From SVTX01 sp964629615 (GTDB lineage: Bacteria; Bacillota; Clostridia; Oscillospirales; CAG-272): 64,000 bases of DNA. Position 1 is the first letter of the stretch. Every line of letters starts with the position of its first letter. Where the stretch lies: positions 1-64,000 of the forward strand of contig CAZVUD010000001.1 of NCBI GenBank assembly GCA_964629615.1, given 5' to 3'. Position numbers and translations under genes: made by a program. The notes under the pieces are model-generated. The model saw nothing but the letters and a program-made list of their open reading frames with translations, was not told the origin of the DNA and made no database searches. Of this stretch, positions 1 to 9,241 are shown piece after piece.

Positions 1-1010
1 GCTCCGCCAAAGAAAGCGTACACGACAAGGAATACCATCTGGAACAGCGCAAGACAGATAAATACTATATTGAGCGGCGCGAAAAAGCCCTTAAGTGCAT
101 CGCGTGTGCTCAGCGTGCCGCTGTAATTTACGACACCTCCGATATCATCCGCATCGTCCGTATGCGTATCCCCGGCACCCTCTCTGTTCGATGCAAGCTT
201 AAAGATGATGACAGCAAGGCAAGCAAGTCCTACGGCCATTGCAACGAGCAGCATCACATTTGATATGAAATCAGCTCGGCTCTCGGGGAATATATAATAC
301 ATCGATGTAGTTATCACGCTGAAAAGATTGTTCAGAAAATGCAATATCATGCCGCCAAAGACAGAGCAAGTCTTAATTGCGATGAGCGCGAGCAATATTC
401 CCATTCCGAAGGTATATATGAGCTGTCCGAAATTCTGGTGCATCATGGCAAACATAAACGCACTGCCAAGCACTGCCGTCTTTTTTCCGTACGGCAAAAG
501 ACATGCAAGTATAAGTCCGCGGAATAAAAGCTCCTCACAAACAGCAGGCACTATTGCCGTGCCGAAAACATCCAAAGCAAAGTGATAAAGATAATATCCG
601 TTATCGTATGTCGGAGTCATGAGCTCATATATCGAATCATAATTAAATGGCAGCATGACCATTGAATTTACATATGCAAGCACGAAATTTGCCGCTATCG
701 ACGCAGGTATGATGAGCAAAAGATACTTTGGAAGCTTTGGCTCAAGCTGCATATCAGGCATGCTGACGGTCTTTACCGAGATGAGTCTGAACACCCCGAT
801 AGGCAATGTGAATGCCGCAAAATACAGTATTGAATCTACAAGGCTCAGAGTGACCTCAAGTGTACGTGCGGACACCGAATCTGTCAAGAGCAAGCGCAAA
901 AGCTCGCCTACATATTCCTTTGCGAAAAACAAAGCATAAAACACAAGCAAGGTCGCGCCTATCAGGTTGCACACCTTTCTGTATTCTTTATATACAAATG
1001 TATCTGTCAT
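1..1010 (-). CDS. CPBP-family intramembrane metalloprotease (C-terminus cut by window edge)
   Basis: Open reading frame of at least 336 codons that runs off the left edge. It is a multi-pass membrane protein. Around residue 170 it carries the CPBP signature CEELLFRG (EExxxR), followed by FAMMHQN and HFLNNLF, which supply the conserved histidine and asparagine of this Abi/CAAX-protease-like family. In bacteria such proteins cleave membrane substrates or act in bacteriocin self-immunity; the substrate here cannot be told. The start ATG lies one base beyond the coaD stop codon, so it is the last visible gene of the uvrC-rsmD-coaD run. Family assignment is firm; the role is unknown. Confidence 0.85.
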   Translation of the reverse strand, partial: MTDTFVYKEYRKVCNLIGATLLVFYALFFAKEYVGELLRLLLTDSVSARTLEVTLSLVDSILYFAAFTLPIGVFRLISVKTVSMPDMQLEPKLPKYLLLIIPASIAANFVLAYVNSMVMLPFNYDSIYELMTPTYDNGYYLYHFALDVFGTAIVPAVCEELLFRGLILACLLPYGKKTAVLGSAFMFAMMHQNFGQLIYTFGMGILLALIAIKTCSVFGGMILHFLNNLFSVITTSMYYIFPESRADFISNVMLLVAMAVGLACLAVIIFKLASNREGAGDTHTDDADDIGGVVNYSGTLSTRDALKGFFAPLNIVFICLALFQMVFLVVYAFFGG

Positions 1011-1011
1011 A

Positions 1012-1548
1012 TCATAGACCTCTCGGAATTTCACCATTCGGTATTTTTGCATGCTCTTTTATATATTTTATAGCGCCATCAGAAATGATGCCGTGAAGCT
1101 CATCATATCTGCCCTCGGATATAAGGCGCTTTGCCCGCGACGAGCTGATGCAGTCAAATTTCTTATCTGCAGGCATGAACAGCGTGTCTGCACGCCTGTT
1201 ATGCTCTCTGTTCCACACGGCATGTATCATCTCATACTCAAAATCGTCGGCATTCCGAACACCACGCACGACCGCGGAGATGTCGTATATATCACAGGCA
1301 TCAATAAGCATTCCCGAATGATATACGCACTCAACATTCTTTATATGTGATGTACTTAGCTTTACCATATCAAGCCTCTCATTAAAGTCAAACATATTTG
1401 TCTTTGAAGTGAGGCGAGGATCGTATTTTGCGGAATCGTTGTTCATGACCGCAACTATGATCTTTTCAAACATGCAGGACGCACGCTCGATTATATTTAC
1501 ATGTCCAAGCGTTATGGGATCAAAGCTCCCCGATATCAAAGCATTCAT
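1012..1548 (-). CDS. coaD: phosphopantetheine adenylyltransferase
   Basis: Catalyses the fourth step of coenzyme A synthesis: 4'-phosphopantetheine plus ATP gives dephospho-CoA and pyrophosphate, in the cytosol. The N-terminus MNALISGSFDPITLGH holds the nucleotidyltransferase GxFDPxTxGH motif, and the C-terminal part has the ISSSRAKRL region typical of CoaD. Length is 178 residues, slightly above the usual 160. The start at 1548 is preferred over one eight codons upstream because GAGGAG sits eight bases before it and it then follows the rsmD stop without overlap. rsmD-coaD is a widely conserved pair. Confidence 0.95.
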   Translation of the reverse strand: MNALISGSFDPITLGHVNIIERASCMFEKIIVAVMNNDSAKYDPRLTSKTNMFDFNERLDMVKLSTSHIKNVECVYHSGMLIDACDIYDISAVVRGVRNADDFEYEMIHAVWNREHNRRADTLFMPADKKFDCISSSRAKRLISEGRYDELHGIISDGAIKYIKEHAKIPNGEIPRGL

Positions 1549-1549
1549 A

Positions 1550-2113
1550 TTAAAGCTCCTCGCGTACCTCAAGCAAAGTAATGTGCGATATGCCGTACTT
1601 TGCTTTCTTTTTTACAGTAAATCTGTTTTCAAGATCTCTCGAATTTTCAAATATATCCTCTTCCTCGCTTTCACAAACGACGATCGACGTCGGCTTCAGA
1701 AGATCTCTTTCAAGCAACAGTGAAAGCGCAGGACAAACCGCATGCAGAGCATATGGCGGATCTATAAAGACTATATCAAATCTGCCTTTTGCATTTCTGA
1801 GATAGCGTTCAGCATCACTCTTGACATACAGAGCACCGCACGACAGCCTTGTCTTCTCTATATTCTTTTTGATTATCTCGCCTGCGGCACTTGAATCATC
1901 CACAAAGACCGCACTTTTTGCGCCGCGTGAGAGAGCCTCCAGCCCCATTTGTCCAGAGCCTGCATAAAGATCCAATACATCTCTACCCTCTATATCAAAT
2001 GCAAGCATGGAAAATACAGCCTCCTTTGCTCGCTCAGACGTGGGTCTTGTGCTGTCGCCCTCAAGAGTGAGCAGTCTCACTCCCCTTGACTTTCCCGTAA
2101 TTATCCTCATCAT
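1550..2113 (-). CDS. rsmD: 16S rRNA (guanine966-N2)-methyltransferase
   Basis: Methylates G966 of 16S rRNA during small-subunit assembly using S-adenosylmethionine. The N-terminus MRIITGKSRG is typical of RsmD. The SAM-binding motif DLYAGSGQMGLEALSRGA and the catalytic IDPPY (N6/N2-methyltransferase DPPY) are both present. Length of 187 residues matches the family. It starts five bases after uvrC ends, and its stop lies two bases before the coaD start, so the three are probably co-transcribed. Two consecutive ATG codons make the start uncertain by one residue. Confidence 0.94.
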   Translation of the reverse strand: MMRIITGKSRGVRLLTLEGDSTRPTSERAKEAVFSMLAFDIEGRDVLDLYAGSGQMGLEALSRGAKSAVFVDDSSAAGEIIKKNIEKTRLSCGALYVKSDAERYLRNAKGRFDIVFIDPPYALHAVCPALSLLLERDLLKPTSIVVCESEEEDIFENSRDLENRFTVKKKAKYGISHITLLEVREEL

Positions 2114-2117
2114 GATA

Positions 2118-3962
2118 CTAAGTTTCTTTCTTTTTATAATAATTTATTATGCTTTCGGCATCCGACGCGCTTATACCCTTTACCTTGCAAAGCTCATCGG
2201 CAGACGCGCCCTTTATTGCCGATATGCTTCCAAAATGCATAAACAGTGCCCTCGCCTTTGCATCGCCGATCCCCTTTATATTTGTAAGAGTAGACTTCTT
2301 CAGGGTCTTGCGCTTTTGCGCATCCATGCGCGACACGGTAAATCTATGGACCTCCTCCTGGAGCCTGTAGATGAACATAAAGACTGAATTCTCTTTGGCT
2401 ATACTGATCTCTTCCGTATCAGAGCACAGAGCGCGTGTCTTATGATATTCGTCCTTGACCATGCCAAACACGGGAACATCAACTCCAATATTTGACAGCA
2501 CATCGCGAACGACCGAAACGTGACCCTTACCGCCGTCAAGCAATATAAGATCGGGATAATTTGAAAATGATCCGTTATCATCAACTATATGCGCAAATCT
2601 TCTCTCAAGTGCCTCGCGCATGGAGGCGTAGTCGTCTGTCGTACCACGCACGGTCTTTATCTTGAAATAACGGTAATCGCTCTTTTTGAACTTTATGCCG
2701 TCAGTCACTATCATTCCTGCCGTGATATGCTCATGTCCTATATTTGATATATCATAGCACTCTATCCTTTGCGGATAGACGTCAAGCCGCAAAAGGTGTG
2801 CAAGGCGCAAAAGCACCTCCTCATCCTTTCTCTTTTCTTCCTTATATTGCTTTGCAACCTCATAGGCATTGTCCTTCGCCATTTCTGCAAGCGTTTTGAG
2901 TGCTCCGCGCTCAGGGGTCTTCAGTGCGACCCTGTGAGATGAAAGCGAAGAAAGGTAATCTGATATAAGCTGTCTTTCATCATCTTCAAGAGGAAACGAA
3001 AGCAGTATCTCCTTTGGGATATACTCTCTCATTTTGTAGTGCTCGCAGATAAGTGAGCTTATATTTTCCTCGTCAAGTATCCTATCCGAGCCAAATGCAT
3101 ACACGCTCTTGTCGGTAAGCGCGCCGTTGCGCACATAGAATATACACACAGCGCTTGAGGTGTCGTCGCTGTAAAGTCCGATCATATCGTATTCCACATC
3201 GGGAGCTGCGACCACCTTCTGCTTCTGACTCAATTTGTCAAGCGCAAATATAACATCTCTGCACTTTGCGGCAAGCTCATACTGCTCATTTTCCGCATAA
3301 GTACCCATTTTTTCGGTAAGCTCGCGCTTTACCTCCTTTGTGTTTCCGCGAAGCACATCTGCCGCCTGGCGTATCCTCACATTATACTCCTCGCGATCCA
3401 CATTGCCCGTGCAGACCCCCATACATTTGTTCATCTGGTAATATATGCACGGTCTTTCCTTTCCTATGTCACGTGGAAAACGCCTTTTACATGTGGGAAG
3501 CCCCAGTGCACCCGACAGCATATTGATAACAGAATACACCGTCGATACGCCTGAATAAGGTCCGAAATACCGCCCCTTATCATTCTCCCTTTTCCTTGTC
3601 ATGACAAGACGGGGATATTCTCCGTCAGTTATTTTTATATAAGGATAGGATTTTGCATCCTTAAGACGGATATTGTATTTCGGATCATACTGCTTTATCA
3701 GGGTGTTTTCAAGAGTGAGAGCTTCTATCTCGGTATCGCACAGAAAATACTCAAAATCCTTTACGTGCGCGACCATTGCGGCTGTCTTGGTATTCTTTTC
3801 ACCGTTTCGGAAATACTGCGACACGCGGTTTTTCAGCTTGCGCGATTTACCGACATATATGACATTGCCGCCAACGCCCTTCATTATATATACTCCCGGG
3901 CGCAAAGGAAGACTGTTTGCCTTATCAAGCAAAGCTTTCATCTCATTTGCATTAGTAGGCAT
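2118..3962 (-). CDS. uvrC: excinuclease ABC subunit C
   Basis: Endonuclease that makes both incisions during nucleotide excision repair after UvrA/UvrB recognise damage. Visible domains: an N-terminal GIY-YIG nuclease (PGVYIMKG then NVIYVGKSRKLKNR), a UVR segment near residues 205-240, the RNase H-like C-terminal nuclease with YDISNIGHEH and LILLDGGKGH, and a C-terminal helix-hairpin-helix pair (IKGIGDAKARAL, VKGISASDAESI). Length 614 residues. The start at 3962 is chosen because AAAGGAGG lies five bases upstream; an ATG five codons earlier overlaps that site. It is first in the run with rsmD and coaD and is separated from ptsH by a terminator. Confidence 0.96.
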   Translation of the reverse strand: MPTNANEMKALLDKANSLPLRPGVYIMKGVGGNVIYVGKSRKLKNRVSQYFRNGEKNTKTAAMVAHVKDFEYFLCDTEIEALTLENTLIKQYDPKYNIRLKDAKSYPYIKITDGEYPRLVMTRKRENDKGRYFGPYSGVSTVYSVINMLSGALGLPTCKRRFPRDIGKERPCIYYQMNKCMGVCTGNVDREEYNVRIRQAADVLRGNTKEVKRELTEKMGTYAENEQYELAAKCRDVIFALDKLSQKQKVVAAPDVEYDMIGLYSDDTSSAVCIFYVRNGALTDKSVYAFGSDRILDEENISSLICEHYKMREYIPKEILLSFPLEDDERQLISDYLSSLSSHRVALKTPERGALKTLAEMAKDNAYEVAKQYKEEKRKDEEVLLRLAHLLRLDVYPQRIECYDISNIGHEHITAGMIVTDGIKFKKSDYRYFKIKTVRGTTDDYASMREALERRFAHIVDDNGSFSNYPDLILLDGGKGHVSVVRDVLSNIGVDVPVFGMVKDEYHKTRALCSDTEEISIAKENSVFMFIYRLQEEVHRFTVSRMDAQKRKTLKKSTLTNIKGIGDAKARALFMHFGSISAIKGASADELCKVKGISASDAESIINYYKKKET

Positions 3963-3992
3963 ATGCCCTCCTTTCATTATCTGTTACAAGTT

Positions 3993-4032
3993 AAAAAACG
4001 GCACGGAGATAGTTAAAAAGCATCTCCGCGCC
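3993..4032 (-). terminator. Rho-independent terminator after ptsH
   Basis: Read on the minus strand, an 11-bp GC-rich stem (GGCGCGGAGAT with ATCTCCGTGCC) is followed by six Ts. It separates ptsH from uvrC. Confidence 0.8.
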
Positions 4033-4056
4033 AAAATCTCTGACAATACCTATTGA

Positions 4057-4320
4057 TCATTCATTGAATCCGGAATTTATGAGTGATACCAAGCCGTTTA
4101 TGGCAGCCTCCTCATCATGTCCTTCAGCAATGAGTGTGATGGTCATTCCCTTAGCGATACCAAGAGAAAGAACACCGAGCAAGCTCTTAGCATTAACTTT
4201 ACGGTCGTCCTTTTCTACCATGATAGTAGACTTATAACTGTTAGCCTTCTGGATAAAGAATGTTGCAGGTCTTGCGTGAAGACCGCTTGCATTAGTAATT
4301 ATAACATCACAAGATTTCAT
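4057..4320 (-). CDS. ptsH: phosphocarrier protein HPr
   Basis: Phosphocarrier of the phosphoenolpyruvate:sugar phosphotransferase system; passes phosphate from enzyme I to the EIIA units. The 87-residue protein has the active-site histidine in SGLHARPA and the regulatory serine in AKSLLGVLSLG, the site of HPr kinase in Firmicutes. The start is 4320, with GGGAG eight bases upstream; the longer upstream reading frame has no such site and would add an unlikely leader. Gene has its own promoter and terminator. The conserved histidine argues against a Crh-type paralog. Confidence 0.96.
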   Translation of the reverse strand: MKSCDVIITNASGLHARPATFFIQKANSYKSTIMVEKDDRKVNAKSLLGVLSLGIAKGMTITLIAEGHDEEAAINGLVSLINSGFNE

Positions 4321-4372
4321 TATATTCGCTCCCATTTCTGATAGTAATTTAAGCAGATTTCTATACATTATA

Positions 4373-4401
4373 AGTATATCAAAAATCACATTCAAAATCA
4401 A
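4373..4401 (-). promoter_or_regulatory. ptsH promoter, sigma-A type
   Basis: On the minus strand TTGATT, 17 bases, TATACT, about 50 bases upstream of the ptsH start. Confidence 0.65.
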
Positions 4402-4517
4402 GAGTCATAATATAGTATATTTGCATGATTTATGAGGCGTTTTTTCTGCATTTTGCACAAAAAATTGATATTTTCATCTTTAGCGCGTGATTTTTTTGTG
4501 AAGAAACGGCAATGCCG

Positions 4518-5063
4518 TTATGAATATATCTCGTTTATGGAATTCACTCTTACGGTAAACTGAGTATTCTCTGTATGCAGCAAAAGTGTGCCTCCAACGG
4601 TTATCGCATCGTCGCCTATCTTATAGTACGAGCCCTTGCTGCTCTTCACCGCATTTCCGTTAAGCTTGATCTCGCCGTTAAATGTGATCACGCTGTATTT
4701 TTTCGGACTTGCAAGCGCGAATGTTATCTCCTCGGTCGCTTCTTCGCCATTTTCCGTATCGGCAGTTGCACCCTCGGTAACTGTTTCGAACAGCAAATCT
4801 CCATATGCACCTTTGGCTATATATCCCAAAAGCTCGCCTGAGGGAAGATACACCGCATCCCCCTCCTTTAAGTATTCGGTGATGCTGTCATATTCATTTT
4901 CGCATGTAAATGTCAGCGACAGAAAAGAGCTTTTTGCATTTCTATCCTCTGCAATACTCGTATATATCCTGTACGCAACAGTGGCTATCAGGCACAGCAC
5001 GAGCAAAAATACGAACACGTCAAACGCATTTGCCTTAAAATAATTCTTTTTATCCTTATTCAT
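4518..5063 (-). CDS. DUF4330-like single-pass membrane protein
   Basis: 181 residues. A short cytosolic N-terminus (KKNYFKANAFDVFVFLL) leads into one membrane helix, followed by an extracytoplasmic beta-rich region with the pattern LKEGDAVYLPSGELLGYI, which resembles DUF4330 proteins. No catalytic residues stand out. It is last of a run of rimM-trmD, an O-antigen-ligase-like gene and a second DUF4330-like gene, and is a diverged paralog of its upstream neighbour (same single helix, same EGD/KGN-VY-G-I segment). A role in envelope polysaccharide assembly or export is inferred from context only. Confidence 0.6.
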   Translation of the reverse strand: MNKDKKNYFKANAFDVFVFLLVLCLIATVAYRIYTSIAEDRNAKSSFLSLTFTCENEYDSITEYLKEGDAVYLPSGELLGYIAKGAYGDLLFETVTEGATADTENGEEATEEITFALASPKKYSVITFNGEIKLNGNAVKSSKGSYYKIGDDAITVGGTLLLHTENTQFTVRVNSINEIYS

Positions 5064-5093
5064 ATTTACATCGCTCCTTTAAAACAGCATCAC

Positions 5094-5711
5094 TTACGAT
5101 ACCTTATTGAATTCCACGACAGTTCCGCTGTATGTGTCAGAACCTATGCGGATATCCATTTCATTGCCTACGGCGATCTTATGACCGTACACGCTGTATC
5201 CGTCCTGCGCTTTGTATTCAAGCGTTGCTCTTATTCTTATAAGGATGGGCTGCCCTTCTCCATCATCGTGTTTTCCTTCGACCTCAATATTTTTTTCAAA
5301 GTCAACGATGCTTCCGACAAAATACGTCGTTGAGCCGTCATCGATATAAACATCATTTCCCTTTGATATTCGGCTTTCGGGAAAATACTCGGTAAGTATG
5401 TAATACTCCGCGGTAACAACATCACTGCTGTCGGAAAAATATACAAATGTATAATATCCGCCTATAATAGCTCCTCCGATGAGTGCCACAGTAAGTATCG
5501 CAATGATTATATCAAGTGCTATTGGGAATTTGTTCTTTTTCTTATATATCTCGGTTATCGCACCTCTTCCCTTAAGTGAGAGCTTGCTCTCCTTTTTCAG
5601 GAAATCAGCACCGCGCAGTTTCTTTCCGATGGTACTGTCAGACGCATTGTCCGAGTTGTCAAATTTAAGCTCACTGTCAAGAGCTTCATTATTTAGCTTA
5701 TTCTTTTCCAT
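5094..5711 (-). CDS. DUF4330-like single-pass membrane protein
   Basis: 205 residues. About 75 charged or polar N-terminal residues precede one membrane helix (IALDIIIAILTVALIGGAII), then an extracytoplasmic domain with two similar beta segments: SKGNDVYIDDGSTTYFVGSI and AVGNEMDIRIGSDTYSGTVV. This duplicated pattern resembles DUF4330. It lies 49 bases after the O-antigen-ligase-like gene and 30 before the second DUF4330-like gene, so the three probably act together at the envelope. Function is not known. Confidence 0.6.
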   Translation of the reverse strand: MEKNKLNNEALDSELKFDNSDNASDSTIGKKLRGADFLKKESKLSLKGRGAITEIYKKKNKFPIALDIIIAILTVALIGGAIIGGYYTFVYFSDSSDVVTAEYYILTEYFPESRISKGNDVYIDDGSTTYFVGSIVDFEKNIEVEGKHDDGEGQPILIRIRATLEYKAQDGYSVYGHKIAVGNEMDIRIGSDTYSGTVVEFNKVS

Positions 5712-5760
5712 AAAAATTAGCTTCCTTTCCGAGCCGCCGCATTTGCGCTATGCCCTTCAC

Positions 5761-7758
5761 CTATATTTTTATCGAGATGTCTGTGCTGTACTTATCATTT
5801 TCCATATGAGATCTTATCTGCTTTTCCTTTTCCCTTGCCTTTATTACCTGCCCCTGAAGCATTCCTGCGCAGAGCCAGAACAAAAATCTCATTTCGTTAT
5901 CGGTATATATACAGCACACGATGCCGAGCAATATCGCCGTTACAAAGCCGCACATCAGTGCAAGCGTTGTCTTTCGCTCGTTGTTATCAAAGGATCTTAT
6001 CACATATCTGAGTGCGCTCATGATAAGCATCAGTGCAAACGCGCAGAATATCACAAATCCCACGATGCCTGCCTCACAAGCGATCTGCACATACATGCTT
6101 CCCATGTCAGACGCGCTCTCACTTACAGATGATGCGTAAGGACCAAGCATCTTGAAGAACACGGCATCTCCCGAGCCAATACCGAAAATATTGCCGTCGC
6201 GAAGCATGGATATCGCATCGCTTACCACGCATGCGCGCTGTGTCGCTATACTGCTGTTGTTCGGGAACACCATATCCACCGTCTGCTTCAGCGTGGGGAT
6301 GCTGTCGATATGAAACAGCGCAAGGATAGTAGGCATGAGCATGGCGATAACGGCAACAGGCATTGCAAATATCAGAGCTGCCGTCAGCGTCTTATGGCTG
6401 TACAGTATCAGATACAGAACGATGCCCAGCATCAATGCGAGCATGACTTCAAAGGTTCCGTAAAGTGCGATGCTGAATATTACAGGTACAAAGCAAAGCA
6501 CCAGTGCAACGACATGATATACCCTCTTTTGCCTGAAGCACTCGGCTATGAGCAGTGGCGCGAGCATCGCGGCAAGCAGTCCCGGAAGGCGGACATTGTA
6601 ATTTACATTAAGTCCCGCGTCGGCTATTATCGAGCGGTAATCGAAATTAAGAGAATACTCTATTCCCGAGGATATGCTCACATAATATACGTTCCAGAAT
6701 TGCAGCATGGCAAGTGCCACGAGCGAAACTGTCAGTGTCTTTATACATACATTTCTTATATTTGTCTTTTTTGTGATCTCAGAGCCAAGGAAGAATCCAC
6801 CTGCCACCACGAATGCCGATGCAAACGACGGAATTATCGCGTCCTTGCCCGATCTTGAAAAGAATCCGGCGATGAGCATGGATATACAGTAAAGTATCAC
6901 CATAACACCGGGTGCGGCTAACGAAAATGTTCGGTTACCGCGCAATACCTTCAGTGTGTAAGCGAGCGCGGTGATCACCACGAGTGAAACTATGATCACA
7001 TCCGAAAAGCTTACGTACTGCATAAACGGAAGCGCTATGACCGATATAAGTATTCCCGTTTCGGGGATCGCAAATATCAGAAACACAAGATTGATGACCA
7101 AAAATATGAATATGACCGCAACAGGCGGAAGCACGAACGAGCATGCGCCCAATGCCATACCCAAAACACCTGCTATCAGCATGGCAAGCGTTCCGCTTAT
7201 CTTATCGTCGGATGAAAATTTGTCCTCTGATATACAGAGATAAGAAACAGCTATCTTTCTCGGTATCTTACCCGAGCAAAACAGCTCGCTCACGCTCTTT
7301 TGTGATGCAAGAAACGGTATCGAACAAACAAATATTATTATGCATGTGACGAGCCCGCTTGATGACATGCCAAAAGACAGCTCCATTGCATAAACAGTGA
7401 TAAAATACGTGATGACAGATGCTATAGCATACACCGCAAAGAACATACCGTACACATTTACGGACATGTTGGCAAGCATATGTGATATTTTTCTTGCGGC
7501 TCTTGCCACGGCTCCGCGCTCAAGCACGGTCGAGAGCGAGCGGCGGAATTTTCTATCCTTATTTGCCTGCCTCATCTCTCCGGACAAAAAGCGTCCGACA
7601 GCACTTTTATCGTACATGTCGCCGCCTCTTGCAAGGCTTCTGCCTACCCATGTTTCGGTAAACAGCGAATATATGAATGCGGCAAACCTGTTTAAAAGAG
7701 TGACCGTGAAGGATCTGTGCTTTTTGTTCTGGGTCCCCTGATCGTCCTTGCCTATCAT
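5761..7758 (-). CDS. O-antigen ligase/polymerase-like polytopic membrane protein
   Basis: 665 residues. A positively charged N-terminal region of about 95 residues precedes roughly a dozen membrane helices. A large extracytoplasmic loop late in the protein contains SIATQRACVVSDAISMLRDG then NIFGIGSGDAVFF, which fits the R...W/GxGxGxx loop of Wzy/WaaL-like (Wzy_C) proteins. Such proteins join or polymerise lipid-linked glycans outside the membrane. GGAGGTG lies about eleven bases before the start. It begins 28 bases after trmD. Which polymer it handles is unknown; no glycosyltransferases are adjacent. Confidence 0.65.
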   Translation of the reverse strand: MIGKDDQGTQNKKHRSFTVTLLNRFAAFIYSLFTETWVGRSLARGGDMYDKSAVGRFLSGEMRQANKDRKFRRSLSTVLERGAVARAARKISHMLANMSVNVYGMFFAVYAIASVITYFITVYAMELSFGMSSSGLVTCIIIFVCSIPFLASQKSVSELFCSGKIPRKIAVSYLCISEDKFSSDDKISGTLAMLIAGVLGMALGACSFVLPPVAVIFIFLVINLVFLIFAIPETGILISVIALPFMQYVSFSDVIIVSLVVITALAYTLKVLRGNRTFSLAAPGVMVILYCISMLIAGFFSRSGKDAIIPSFASAFVVAGGFFLGSEITKKTNIRNVCIKTLTVSLVALAMLQFWNVYYVSISSGIEYSLNFDYRSIIADAGLNVNYNVRLPGLLAAMLAPLLIAECFRQKRVYHVVALVLCFVPVIFSIALYGTFEVMLALMLGIVLYLILYSHKTLTAALIFAMPVAVIAMLMPTILALFHIDSIPTLKQTVDMVFPNNSSIATQRACVVSDAISMLRDGNIFGIGSGDAVFFKMLGPYASSVSESASDMGSMYVQIACEAGIVGFVIFCAFALMLIMSALRYVIRSFDNNERKTTLALMCGFVTAILLGIVCCIYTDNEMRFLFWLCAGMLQGQVIKAREKEKQIRSHMENDKYSTDISIKI

Positions 7759-7786
7759 AATATTCTATTCACCTCCCTCTCCCGAT

Positions 7787-8479
7787 TTAAAGCAGATCGG
7801 GGCGCTTTTTCCTCGTATCCTCAAGTGCGCGCTCGTATCGCCACTTGTCTATATTTTCATGATGTCCCGATATGAGCACATCAGGCACCTTAACACCGTG
7901 AAACTCATATGGTCTTGTATACTGCGGATATTCCAGCATGCCCGATGATATGCTCTCTTTTTCGTAGCACTCGGGGTCTGAAAGCACACCCTCGCACAGG
8001 CGCGCCACGCAGTCTGTAAGTATGCACGCAGGGATCTCTCCGCCTGTAAGCACATAATCACCTATGGATATCTCCTCATCCACTATTTCGTCTATTATCC
8101 TTCTGTCCACGCCCTCATAGTGACCGCAAAGGATTATCACATTGTCATATTCTGCAAGCTCCTCTGCCTTTTTCTGATTAAAAAGACTGCCCGACGGTGA
8201 CATAAACACGACACGGCGTGACTTCGGAGAAAATCCCTCGTTCTTCTGACCCTCAATGATAGACATATAGCAATCATATATCGGAGGCGCCATCATAAGC
8301 ATGCCTTTACCTCCGCCATACGGCGTATCATCCACTTTCCTGTGCTTATTATTTGCATAGTCGCGGATATTGTGGGTCCTCACCTCAATCTTGCCGCTCT
8401 TCTGCGCTCTGCCTATGATGCTCTCACCGAGCACATAGCTGACAAGATCGGGAAACAAAGTCATAATATCAAATCTCAT
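7787..8479 (-). CDS. trmD: tRNA (guanine37-N1)-methyltransferase
   Basis: Methylates G37 of tRNAs reading CNN codons, preventing frameshifts. N-terminus MRFDIMTLFPDLV is typical. The SPOUT trefoil-knot region is visible as ILCGHYEGVDRRIIDE and YVLTGGEIPACILTD, and VDDTPYGGGKGMLM is the conserved PYGGG segment. Length 230 matches. It follows rimM by ten bases, the usual order; rpsP and rplS, its common partners elsewhere, are absent here. Confidence 0.96.
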   Translation of the reverse strand: MRFDIMTLFPDLVSYVLGESIIGRAQKSGKIEVRTHNIRDYANNKHRKVDDTPYGGGKGMLMMAPPIYDCYMSIIEGQKNEGFSPKSRRVVFMSPSGSLFNQKKAEELAEYDNVIILCGHYEGVDRRIIDEIVDEEISIGDYVLTGGEIPACILTDCVARLCEGVLSDPECYEKESISSGMLEYPQYTRPYEFHGVKVPDVLISGHHENIDKWRYERALEDTRKKRPDLL

Positions 8480-8489
8480 AACGCAAAAT

Positions 8490-8999
8490 TCAATCCTTTA
8501 TAAGTCCGGGTATCTGCTCTATATATACGCCGCGGTCAAGATCCACGCGCTTTACGAACTGATCTACTACAGGTATCATCCTCTCGCCGTAAGGCGTATC
8601 AACAACATATATATCATTAGCTCCGCGAGAGATGACCTCACGTATCTTGCCAAGCAGCTCACCGCTCGTATTATCTATGACATCAAGTCCCTCAAGATCG
8701 GCTATAAAATATGTGCCTTCTTTGAGCTTGAAATCATCTCTCGATGCGTACAGCATCTTGTTTTTGTACAGCGCCGCTTTATCTATATCATCCACGCCCT
8801 CGATGCCCATTATAACAAGATTTTTGAACACAGATGCCCTTACCACCTTATATTCAACATATTCGCCGTTCTTTTCCATGAACACCCTCTTAAGCGATGC
8901 CAGCACACGCGGACTGTCACACAGAGATTCCAGCTTCATCTCGCCTTTTATACCGTGCGTATTGATTATTTTCGCACATTCAAGATACTCTTTTCTCAT
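8490..8999 (-). CDS. rimM: ribosome maturation factor
   Basis: Assists maturation of the 30S head domain by binding ribosomal protein S19. The 169-residue protein has the N-terminal RimM domain (LECAKIINTHGIKGEMKLE) and a C-terminal PRC-barrel ending in GERMIPVVDQFVKRVDLDRG with the usual LPGL-like tail IEQIPGLIKD. GAGGT lies five bases before the start. First gene of the run with trmD and the envelope genes behind it. Confidence 0.95.
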   Translation of the reverse strand: MRKEYLECAKIINTHGIKGEMKLESLCDSPRVLASLKRVFMEKNGEYVEYKVVRASVFKNLVIMGIEGVDDIDKAALYKNKMLYASRDDFKLKEGTYFIADLEGLDVIDNTSGELLGKIREVISRGANDIYVVDTPYGERMIPVVDQFVKRVDLDRGVYIEQIPGLIKD

Positions 9000-9044
9000 A
9001 TCTTACCTCACAGGTCAAATCGTAATTATAAATATTCATAGTAT

Positions 9045-9073
9045 ATTATAGCACACTCACAGAAATATTTCAA
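9045..9073 (-). promoter_or_regulatory. rimM-trmD promoter, sigma-A type
   Basis: Minus strand TTGAAA, 17 bases, TATAAT, about 45 bases upstream of rimM. Confidence 0.75.
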
Positions 9074-9165
9074 GAACAATTTATGCATATTTATCCCTTA
9101 AATGTTGAATTTTGATATCAGAGATGCTAAAATTTGAATTTTTTGAAAAGAATTGTGTATTCCGA

Positions 9166-9194
9166 TTGACACGGTGTAAGATATGTTGTATAAT
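9166..9194 (+). promoter_or_regulatory. yajC promoter, sigma-A type
   Basis: Exact consensus TTGACA, 17 bases, TATAAT, about 45 bases upstream of yajC. It lies back to back with the rimM promoter. Confidence 0.85.
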
Positions 9195-9241
9195 TAAATT
9201 CAGATGTTTTAAAATAACAAATAAAATTTAAGGAGATATCA

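Noticed and set aside
4321..4401. N-terminal extension of HPr by 27 residues
   Set aside because: The extension covers the promoter; the strong ribosome binding site and the normal HPr start are at 4320.
5479..6858. Long open frames on the plus strand, rich in Cys, His and Tyr
   Set aside because: They are antisense to the DUF4330-like and O-antigen-ligase-like genes, lack ribosome binding sites and have no protein-like composition.
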